DNA of 5,242 bases from Dehalococcoidia bacterium (lineage in GTDB: Bacteria > Chloroflexota > Dehalococcoidia > SAR202 > UBA11138), in assembly GCA_012270665.1 (NCBI GenBank), contig JAAXHY010000501.1, positions 1-5,242 on the forward strand. Direction: 5' to 3'. The notes under the pieces were generated by a model that saw nothing but the letters and a program-made list of their open reading frames with translations, did not search any database and was not told the origin of the DNA. The translations under genes were made by a program, and so were the position numbers. Of this stretch, positions 1 through 5,242 are shown piece by piece. The stretch's first letter is position 1, and each line of letters starts with the position of its first letter.

Positions 1-1778
1 GAGTGTGGCGGCGCGGCTTCAGCGGCCCCGCGGACAAGTGGAACGGGTATAGGTGCTGCACTGGTACCGACCACGTTCTGTACTGGGATTACACCGGAGG
101 CACTGCAAGGCCGAACATCGCGAAGGGCTGGGAAGTGAGCGACGACGGCACGACATTCACGCTGTTCCTGCGCAAGGGCATGAAATGGTCGGACGGCCAC
201 CCGTTCACGGCAGACGATTTCGTGTTCTGGTACGAACACATGCACAACAACGAAGAGTTGATACCAGTCAAGACGTCCTACTTCCAGACGCCAAGCGGAG
301 CGGGAACTCTGGAGAAGGTTGACGACCATACCGTCAAGATAGCCTTCCCCGACCCCTACTACCTGTTCATAGACGTGCTGGCCGGAGCGACCCACCTGGG
401 CGGACACGCCTACCAGGGGCCGAACGCCAGGGGAATGTTCGCGCCCGCTCATTATATGGAGCAGTTCCATCCGGCGTTCATCGGACAAGAAGAAGTGGAC
501 AAGATAGTCGAAGCGGAGGAACTGGACAACTGGGTGACGCTGTTCAAGCAGAAGAATGACTGGGCGCTGAACCCCGACCTGCCGGTCGTAACACCCTGGA
601 AGACCGTAGTTCCCATCACCGAATCCACGTGGGTGATGGAGCGCAATCCTTACAGCATCTGGGTGGACTCGGAGGGCAATCAGCTTCCGTACATAGACAA
701 GGTGATCATGACCGTGTTCGAGAACCTGGAAGTGCATAACCTCCGCGCGGTAGCGGGCGAGTACGATATGCAGGCCCGCCACGTGGACATACAGAAGGTG
801 CCGGTGTTCTTGGAGAACGAGGAGAAGGGTCAGTACAAGCTCTACCTGGATCCCGGCGACTACGGATCGGACATGCAGGTCAAGATCAACAAGAGCTTCG
901 AGGATGACCCCGAGATCGGAGACCTGCTGAGGAACGTTGACTTCCGGCGCGCATTGTCGCTTGGGGTTGACCGAGACCAGATAAGTGAGACTTTCTTCCT
1001 GGGCATCGCGCCGCCTCGCAGCGTCGCGCCGGTGGCCTCGAACGAGTGCTATCCGGGCCAGGAGTACGAAACCAAGTGGCATACCCACGATCCGGCACAA
1101 GCGAACACGCTGCTGGACGGGCTGGGATACACGGACAAGAATGCCCAGGGCATCCGGATGAGGAAGGACGGACAGGGCGCGCTCACGCTGGAGGTCACTA
1201 CGCTGGGCGGGCAGTTCGTGCAGTACACTCAAATCATGGAAGCAATCAAGGAGCAGTGGGCGGATATTGGCGTCGGCTTGGACGTGAAGGAAGTCGAGCG
1301 CAGCCTGGCGGGCCAGATATACCGCGCGAACCAGCACCAGTTGGCCGCATGGAACAATGACGGCAGTGAACACCTATTCACATTCCCGGGGCACGTCTTC
1401 CCGTTCTCTCAGGGAAGTTCGGGCGGAACCCTGCTGGGCCTGTGGTTCCAGACCAACGGCGAAGAGGGCATGGAGCCTCAGCCGTACCTGAAGACGATAA
1501 TGGAGAACTGGCGCAAAGGTTTCAGCGTTCCAAAGGACGAGCGCGTGGCGCTCTGCAAAGAGGTCTGGCAGCTTGCGGTTGATAACGTCAACAACATAGG
1601 GATCGTCGGTCCCGGCCCCGCTTCGATGGGCGTGCGAATCGCCAAGACGGACTTGGGCAACATACCGTCGAGGCACTACAACAGCCCAGACGGGAAGACT
1701 CCGGGTATCTCCAGACCGGTCACGTTCTTCTGGAAGAGCGAGGCGAACCGCCAGCCCCAGCAGCTAAGCATACAGTAG
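1..1778 (+). CDS. ABC transporter substrate-binding protein, SBP_bac_5 family (5'-partial)
   Basis: Extracytoplasmic solute-binding protein of the peptide/nickel/oligosaccharide family (SBP_bac_5, cluster C), which would deliver its ligand to the permeases encoded downstream. The reading frame is open from the left edge and 591 codons are visible from base 3 to the TAG at 1776-1778. The GTG at base 3 is an internal codon, not the start: there is no signal peptide, and the sequence opens directly in a mature-protein motif (WRRGFSGPAD). I infer that a signal peptide and some tens of residues are missing. Family landmarks, numbered from that GTG, are: WEVSDDGTTFTLFLRKGMKW (about 43-62) followed by SDGHPFTADD; RNPYSIWVDSEGNQLPYID (214-232); NVDFRRALSLGVDRDQI (311-327), the typical helix of the family; DPAQANTLLDGLGY (363-376); and IKEQWADIGV (415-424). 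Two adjacent cysteines (18-19) and Cys349 and Cys518 are the only cysteines. It is first in the operon and followed by a stem-loop. Family assignment is secure; peptide versus sugar or other ligand is undetermined. Confidence 0.93.
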   Translation, partial: VWRRGFSGPADKWNGYRCCTGTDHVLYWDYTGGTARPNIAKGWEVSDDGTTFTLFLRKGMKWSDGHPFTADDFVFWYEHMHNNEELIPVKTSYFQTPSGAGTLEKVDDHTVKIAFPDPYYLFIDVLAGATHLGGHAYQGPNARGMFAPAHYMEQFHPAFIGQEEVDKIVEAEELDNWVTLFKQKNDWALNPDLPVVTPWKTVVPITESTWVMERNPYSIWVDSEGNQLPYIDKVIMTVFENLEVHNLRAVAGEYDMQARHVDIQKVPVFLENEEKGQYKLYLDPGDYGSDMQVKINKSFEDDPEIGDLLRNVDFRRALSLGVDRDQISETFFLGIAPPRSVAPVASNECYPGQEYETKWHTHDPAQANTLLDGLGYTDKNAQGIRMRKDGQGALTLEVTTLGGQFVQYTQIMEAIKEQWADIGVGLDVKEVERSLAGQIYRANQHQLAAWNNDGSEHLFTFPGHVFPFSQGSSGGTLLGLWFQTNGEEGMEPQPYLKTIMENWRKGFSVPKDERVALCKEVWQLAVDNVNNIGIVGPGPASMGVRIAKTDLGNIPSRHYNSPDGKTPGISRPVTFFWKSEANRQPQQLSIQ

Positions 1779-1800
1779 CAAGTTCGAACCGCAGTTCGTA

Positions 1801-1834
1801 CGCGGGAGCGGGTCAATCCGGCCTCGCTCCCGCG
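1801..1834 (+). terminator. GC-rich stem-loop after the binding-protein gene (attenuator or mRNA stabiliser, not a classical terminator)
   Basis: A perfect 10-bp inverted repeat, CGCGGGAGCG at 1801-1810 and CGCTCCCGCG at 1825-1834. It extends inward by a G-T and a G-C pair, leaving a loop of about 10 bases. No T tract follows (the next bases are CATCCCGTAAACC), so it does not look like an intrinsic terminator. It sits 22 bases after the binding-protein stop and 34 bases before the DppB start. In comparable binding-protein operons (malE-malF, oppA-oppB) such structures protect the upstream mRNA or partly reduce downstream expression. That role is inferred here. A weaker 5-bp hairpin (CGAAC/GTTCG, 1785-1798) lies just upstream. 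Confidence 0.6.
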
Positions 1835-1854
1835 CATCCCGTAAACCCTGATTC

Positions 1855-1860
1855 AGAGGT
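1855..1860 (+). promoter_or_regulatory. Ribosome binding site of the DppB-type permease gene
   Basis: AGAGGT lies 8 bases upstream of the GTG at 1869. Its GAGGT core matches the anti-Shine-Dalgarno sequence. It supports the GTG start, which also places the first membrane helix in the expected position near the N-terminus. Confidence 0.65.
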
Positions 1861-1868
1861 TATAGAGA

Positions 1869-2858
1869 GTGTTATCTTTCCTCGCGCGTCGCCTGGCGCT
1901 GGCCCTCATCACCGTATGGGCGATCTCTCTCATCACGTTCGCGATAATCCAATTGCCTCCGGGCGACTATGTGACCGCGTATATAGCGCAGTTGGAGACT
2001 CAGGGCGACTTCGTATCCGAGGACGAAGCGATAAACCTCCGCGCCGAATACGGACTGGAGCAGCCCTTCCCTGTGCAGTATTACAAGTGGATGAGACAGG
2101 CCGTAAAGGGCAATTTCGGGGTGGCCATGGAGTACAGGAGGCCCGTCAGCGAGGTAATCGGAGACCGGCTGTTATTGACCGCCGCCCTGACCTTCACTTC
2201 GATCATATTCACTTGGATACTCGCCATACCGATTGGGATATATTCGGCAGTGAAGCAGTATTCGGTTGGAGACTACACCTTCACCTTCATAGGATTCATT
2301 GGGCTGGGAGTGCCAAATTTCCTGCTCGCGCTGGTAGTCCTTTATGCCGGGTTCGTGTGGTTCGGGGCAAACGTCGGGGGACTGTTCTCTCCCGAGATGG
2401 TTGACGCGCCGTATAGCGTGGCCAAGGTACTCGATCTGCTCAATCACTTGTGGATGCCCTCGTTGATTCTCGCCATAGCGGGAACAGCGCAGCTAATCAG
2501 GGTGCTGCGCGCGAATCTTCTGGACGAACTTCGGAAGCCATACGTGGTGACCGCGCGGGCCAAGGGACTGTCCGAGTGGCGGGTCGTACTCAAGTACCCG
2601 TTCCGCGTGGCAATGAACCCGCTAATCAGCACTATCGGGTACCTGCTCCCGCTCATAGTGTCTGGAAGCATCATCGTGTCGGTGGTGATGAGCCTGCCGA
2701 CTGTCGGCCCGCTCCTTCTGAAGGCGCTGATCGCGCAGGATATGTTCCTAGCGGGGACGATAATAATGATGATCGGGCTTATGACGGTAGTAGGCACCTT
2801 CATTTCAGACATCCTGCTTGCCTGGGTGGATCCACGCATTCGACTGGAGAGCACATAG
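1869..2858 (+). CDS. dppB: DppB-type ABC transporter permease
   Basis: Inner-membrane permease, one half of the heterodimeric channel of a peptide/nickel-type ABC importer (BPD_transp_1 domain with the OppB-type N-terminus). The protein has 329 residues, close to the family norm of 300-340. It starts MLSFLARRLALALITVWAIS, the usual short basic stretch followed by the first helix. I see about six hydrophobic segments, near residues 9-29, 101-124, 136-162, 194-212, 252-274 and 296-320. The external region after helix 1 has the typical YGLEQPFPVQYYKW (61-74) and GNFGVAMEYRRPVSEVI (81-97). The EAA coupling loop that contacts the ATPase is at about 227-248 (VTARAKGLSEWRVVLKYPFR and following residues). 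The C-terminus WVDPRIRLEST is typical. The start is GTG with a good ribosome binding site. The stop is one base from the next ATG, so translation is probably coupled. The symbol denotes the subfamily; a dipeptide substrate is not proven. Confidence 0.95.
   Translation: MLSFLARRLALALITVWAISLITFAIIQLPPGDYVTAYIAQLETQGDFVSEDEAINLRAEYGLEQPFPVQYYKWMRQAVKGNFGVAMEYRRPVSEVIGDRLLLTAALTFTSIIFTWILAIPIGIYSAVKQYSVGDYTFTFIGFIGLGVPNFLLALVVLYAGFVWFGANVGGLFSPEMVDAPYSVAKVLDLLNHLWMPSLILAIAGTAQLIRVLRANLLDELRKPYVVTARAKGLSEWRVVLKYPFRVAMNPLISTIGYLLPLIVSGSIIVSVVMSLPTVGPLLLKALIAQDMFLAGTIIMMIGLMTVVGTFISDILLAWVDPRIRLEST
2846..2850 (+). promoter_or_regulatory. Ribosome binding site fixing the DppC-type permease start
   Basis: GGAGA inside the last codons of the upstream permease gene, 9 bases before the ATG at 2860. 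It favours this ATG over an in-frame TTG at 2818, which would overlap the upstream gene by 41 bases and add 14 residues unlike any permease N-terminus. Confidence 0.6.
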
Positions 2859-2859
2859 A

Positions 2860-4011
2860 ATGGCCGAGAATACAGGCGCTCTCGAAGGCGTATTGACCGA
2901 GGCCGCCGAGGCCAGCCGCACTGAAGAGCGAATATATGCCGCTTCGCAGTGGCAGTTGATGTGGTGGCGACTGCGCAGGCACAAGTTGGCGATGATCGCG
3001 GGCATCACGCTGATCGCCTTCTATTGTGTCGCTCTGGGCGCGGACTTTCTTTCGACTTCGGACCCCACGCAGCCTGAGGCACAGCGCGGACTGCTGTCGC
3101 CCCAGCGCATACATCTCTTCGACGGCTGGATGCCCAGTCCCCACGTGCTCGCCATTTCCGGCAAGCGGGATCCGATAACTTTCCAGAGGGTCTATGAGGT
3201 AGATCCGGATACGAAGATACCACTTCGCCTATTCGCGCGCGGATTCGAGTACAAGTTCCTGGGACTGATTACGACGGACCGCCACCTGATAGGCGTTGAC
3301 GCGCCATACAAGGCGGAGGACACTATCTTCATACTGGGGACCGACCTTCAGGGACGGGACCTGTGGTCGCGACTGCTGAGCGCAACCCGAATCTCCATGA
3401 CTATCGGCTTGGTCAGCGTCGCTATAACGCTCTTCCTCGGCGTACTGCTGGGTGGAATATCGGGATACTACGGCGGCTGGGTGGACATAGTAATCCAGCG
3501 CATAATCGAGATACTCCGCTCGATACCCACGATTCCGCTCTGGATGGGCATAGCGGCCGGCGTGCCGAGGGACTGGTCCATCCTGAAAGTGTATTTCGCC
3601 ATCACGATCATCATCGCTATCATCGGATGGACGGAGGTAGCGAGGGTGGTACGCGGTCGCTTCCTGTCGCTGCGCGAGGAGGACTTCGTAGCGGCGGCGG
3701 AGTTGGCGGGCGCCAGCCAGATGCGGATCATCTTCAGGCACATGGTGCCGTCGTTCCTGAGCCACATCATAGCGGCGACGACGCTGGCCTTCCCCGCGAT
3801 AATAATCGCCGAGACGTCGCTCAGTTTCCTGGGACTGGGTATGCGCCCACCCGCCATAAGCTGGGGGGTACTGCTCCAGGCGGCGCAGCAGGTACAGGCT
3901 GTCGCGCTCACACCGTGGCTATTGGTTCCGGCGATACCGGTGATCATCGCAGTGCTCGCTTTCAACTTCCTCGGAGACGGCCTCAGAGACGCCGCAGACC
4001 CCTATGGATAG
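2860..4011 (+). CDS. dppC: DppC-type ABC transporter permease with enlarged external loop
   Basis: Second inner-membrane permease, partner of the DppB-type protein. It has 383 residues from the ATG at 2860, well above the roughly 300 of E. coli DppC/OppC. About 44 residues precede the first helix and include an aromatic, basic stretch (SQWQLMWWRLRRHKLA, 29-44), as in the OppC N-terminal domain. Helix 1 is at about 45-65. A long external segment of about 95 residues then leads to the conserved GTDLQGRDLWSRLLSATRIS (160-179). Further helices lie near 180-200, 205-232, 243-263, 300-325 and 352-373. The EAA loop is at about 275-298 (FVAAAELAGASQMRIIFRHM and following residues), with the conserved ETSLSFLGLGMRPPAISWG at 318-336. 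The C-terminus has the usual NFLGDGLRDAADP. The extra length lies between helix 1 and the GTD motif and includes FEYKFLGLITTDRHLIGVD (129-147). The gene starts one base after the previous stop and ends 6 bases before the next gene. Confidence 0.95.
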   Translation: MAENTGALEGVLTEAAEASRTEERIYAASQWQLMWWRLRRHKLAMIAGITLIAFYCVALGADFLSTSDPTQPEAQRGLLSPQRIHLFDGWMPSPHVLAISGKRDPITFQRVYEVDPDTKIPLRLFARGFEYKFLGLITTDRHLIGVDAPYKAEDTIFILGTDLQGRDLWSRLLSATRISMTIGLVSVAITLFLGVLLGGISGYYGGWVDIVIQRIIEILRSIPTIPLWMGIAAGVPRDWSILKVYFAITIIIAIIGWTEVARVVRGRFLSLREEDFVAAAELAGASQMRIIFRHMVPSFLSHIIAATTLAFPAIIIAETSLSFLGLGMRPPAISWGVLLQAAQQVQAVALTPWLLVPAIPVIIAVLAFNFLGDGLRDAADPYG

Positions 4012-4017
4012 ACAGAC

Positions 4018-5052
4018 ATGACGCAAAGCAACGGACAGACCGAGCCGCTTCTTTCGGTACGCAATCTCAGTACCCACTTTCCTCTGGACGAGGGAACGGT
4101 CATCGCGGTGGACGGCGCGAGTTTCGACCTGTATCCGAGTCAGACGCTCGGTATAGTGGGAGAGAGCGGCTGCGGCAAGAGCGTAACCGCGCGCTCGATA
4201 CTCGGCATACTGGACAAGCCGGGAATTATCGTGGGAGGCGAGATACTGTTCCGTTCCAGGGATGGGGACGGGGGAGGGGAGGAATTCCGCGACCTCACTG
4301 ATTTCGATCCCGACGGGTCGGAGATGCGCGAGATCAGGGGCGGCGAGATAGCGTATGTGTTCCAGGAGCCGATGACTTCGTTCAGTCCGGTGCATACTGT
4401 CGGCAACCAGCTGATGGAAGCGATCATGCTGCACAGGGACGTGGACAAGGCCGAGGCGCGGGAGTTGGGCACCGAAATGCTGCGACGGGTGGGGATACCG
4501 CTGCCGGAACGCCGGATGGACGAGTACTCTTTCCAGTTGAGCGGAGGTCTGCGCCAGAGGGCGATGATAGCGATGGCGCTGTCGTGCAGTCCGCGCATTC
4601 TGATAGCCGACGAGCCGACGACCGCCCTGGACGTGACGACGCAGGCACAGATCCTGGACCTGATGATCAATCTTCAGCAGGAACAGGACATGGCCATCAT
4701 GCTCATCACCCATGACCTGGGCGTGATAGCGGAAATGGCGGACTACGTAGTGGTGATGTATCTGGGGCAGGTGGTGGAGAGCGCGCCGGTGGACGACATA
4801 TTCCACAATCCGCAGCATCCCTACACCCGGGCCCTGCTTCAGTCCATACCGCGCATACAGTCCGACGCTTCGCAGGACCGACTGGCCTCGATAACCGGAT
4901 CGGTGCCCCACCCTTACGCCAGGCCGAGTGGATGTCCGTTCAACCCACGCTGTCCAGCATTCATGCCCACCGTTTGCGATGCGAACGAGCCGGTCCTCAA
5001 GCCGATAGGTCCCGATCACCAGGTAAGCTGCTTTCTCCATCACGAGGTTTAG
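4018..5052 (+). CDS. dppD: DppD-type ABC transporter ATP-binding protein
   Basis: Cytoplasmic ATPase, one of the two that power the importer. The protein has 344 residues with all motifs intact: Walker A GESGCGKS (48-55), Q-loop Gln116 in [12 protein letters not shown], signature LSGGLRQR (174-181), Walker B ILIADEP (194-200), D-loop ALDV (203-206) and H-loop His232 in THDLGV. The C-terminal oligopeptide-type domain follows, with [12 protein letters not shown] (267-278) and cysteines at 306, 312, 320 and 338. In homologous structures this cysteine pattern binds an iron-sulphur cluster. Between the first strands and the Q-loop there is a Gly/Asp-rich insert (about 81-101) not usual for the family. 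The ATG lies 6 bases after the upstream stop. Its ribosome binding site is weak (only GGA at 4006-4008), so translation may depend on coupling. The short leader before [11 protein letters not shown] is normal. High use of ATA for isoleucine. Confidence 0.95.
   Translation: MTQSNGQTEPLLSVRNLSTHFPLDEGTVIAVDGASFDLYPSQTLGIVGESGCGKSVTARSILGILDKPGIIVGGEILFRSRDGDGGGEEFRDLTDFDPDGSEMREIRGGEIAYVFQEPMTSFSPVHTVGNQLMEAIMLHRDVDKAEARELGTEMLRRVGIPLPERRMDEYSFQLSGGLRQRAMIAMALSCSPRILIADEPTTALDVTTQAQILDLMINLQQEQDMAIMLITHDLGVIAEMADYVVVMYLGQVVESAPVDDIFHNPQHPYTRALLQSIPRIQSDASQDRLASITGSVPHPYARPSGCPFNPRCPAFMPTVCDANEPVLKPIGPDHQVSCFLHHEV
4259..4279 (+). other. Canonical G-quadruplex motif within the DppD-type ATPase gene
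   Basis: Four runs of three or more G on the coding strand: GGG (4259-4261), GGGG (4264-4267), GGGGG (4270-4274) and GGGG (4276-4279). The spacers are AT, AC and A. This satisfies the standard intramolecular G-quadruplex pattern with very short loops, and it would be present in the mRNA. It encodes residues 81-88 of the ATPase (RDGDGGGE), a poorly conserved insert, so the protein sequence puts little constraint on it. The motif is seen directly; folding and any effect are inference. Confidence 0.55.
5044..5048 (+). promoter_or_regulatory. Ribosome binding site of the DppF-type ATPase gene
   Basis: GAGGT inside the last codons of the DppD-type gene, 6 bases before the ATG at 5055. It supports that start and translational coupling between the two ATPases. 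Confidence 0.55.
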
Positions 5053-5054
5053 AC

Positions 5055-5242
5055 ATGACCGTGGAAGCGCCAACCGCACAGAATGGCGAGAGACTGCTGG
5101 AGATCAACAATCTCCGAAAATACTTCCCGATAAAGCAGGGACTGCTCAGACGCGAGGTCGGCAACATCCGCGCCGTAGATGACGTGAGCTTCTACATAAA
5201 TGAGGGCGAGACTCTGGGCCTGGTGGGCGAGAGCGGGTGCGG
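5055..5242 (+). CDS. dppF: DppF-type ABC transporter ATP-binding protein (3'-partial)
   Basis: Start of the second ATPase, partner of the DppD-type protein in the nucleotide-binding heterodimer. Translating from the ATG gives 62 full codons before the window ends. [20 protein letters not shown] is a short leader into the first strand. [20 protein letters not shown] (22-41) carries the long insertion before the A-loop region that is typical of DppF/OppF and distinguishes it from Dpp[21 protein letters not shown] (42-61) plus Cys62 and the first two bases of a glycine codon bring the frame to the middle of Walker A (GESGCG); the catalytic lysine would be encoded just beyond the edge. It starts 2 bases after the upstream stop with its own ribosome binding site. 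Signature, Walker B and C-terminal domain are outside the window, so integrity cannot be judged. Confidence 0.9.
   Translation, partial: MTVEAPTAQNGERLLEINNLRKYFPIKQGLLRREVGNIRAVDDVSFYINEGETLGLVGESGC

Noticed and set aside
3..5. GTG at base 3 as the real start of the binding protein
   Set aside because: The protein would lack a signal peptide and begin within a conserved mature-domain motif; the gene continues beyond the left edge.
1801..1850. Intrinsic (Rho-independent) terminator after the binding-protein gene
   Set aside because: The stem is strong, but no T-rich tract follows and the transporter genes downstream are clearly part of the same set, so full termination is unlikely.
1861..1866. 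TATAGA as a possible -10 element in front of the DppB-type gene
   Set aside because: It ends 2 bases before the GTG start, leaving no room for a leader or ribosome binding site on a new transcript, and no convincing -35 is seen.
2444..2854. Minus-strand open frame of 136 codons within the DppB-type gene
   Set aside because: Shadow of membrane-helix codons; no ribosome binding site or recognisable protein.
2818..2859. In-frame TTG start for the DppC-type permease, 42 bases upstream of the chosen ATG
   Set aside because: It would overlap the end of the DppB-type gene by 41 bases and add a non-homologous leader. The ATG at 2860 has a well-spaced GGAGA and gives a normal N-terminus.
3363..4301. 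Open frame of 312 codons on the plus strand overlapping the DppC- and DppD-type genes
   Set aside because: It runs out of frame across two well-supported genes, is low-complexity Arg/Gly-rich, and has no family resemblance.
3919..5079. Long open frame of 386 codons on the minus strand opposite the DppD-type gene
   Set aside because: The plus strand encodes an ABC ATPase with every motif intact. The antisense translation is rich in Arg, His and Tyr with no recognisable domain and is typical of a mirror frame in GC-rich coding DNA.

Overview
The window is one stretch of a single gene cluster, all on the + strand. It encodes an ABC importer of the peptide/opine/nickel (Opp/Dpp) type. In order it holds a substrate-binding protein with its 5' end cut off by the window edge, a DppB-type permease, a DppC-type permease, a DppD-type ATPase, and the first 62 codons of a DppF-type ATPase cut off by the other edge. 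This is the canonical A-B-C-D-F order, so both halves of the pore and both ATPases are present or begun. No mobile element, RNA gene, CRISPR array or unrelated gene was found.

Layout: the binding protein ends at 1778. A 90-base gap follows, the only real intergenic region, and it carries a strong GC-rich stem-loop with no T tract. The four downstream genes are packed tightly, with gaps of 1, 6 and 2 bases, and are almost certainly co-transcribed. The stem-loop position suggests the usual arrangement for binding-protein transporters, in which the binding protein is made in excess over the membrane and ATPase subunits.

How the parts work together: the extracytoplasmic binding protein captures the solute and docks on the DppB/DppC heterodimer. 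The DppD/DppF pair hydrolyses ATP against the EAA coupling loops of the two permeases. The substrate cannot be fixed from sequence. Peptides are the default, but members of this family also import oligosaccharides, nickel chelates and opines.

Organism: a bacterium with moderately high GC, whose genes nevertheless often use ATA for isoleucine (14 of 24 Ile codons in the DppD gene by hand count). The long SBP_bac_5 protein, the approximately 380-residue DppC with a large external loop, and this codon habit remind me of uncultured marine or soil Chloroflexota (SAR202/Dehalococcoidia-like). This is a low-confidence impression, and Poribacteria or another phylum is possible.

I found no evidence for a previously undescribed system. 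The points worth a second look are the stem-loop after the binding-protein gene, a canonical G-quadruplex motif inside the DppD gene together with the Gly/Asp-rich insert it encodes, the enlarged DppC loop, and the four-cysteine C-terminus of DppD.
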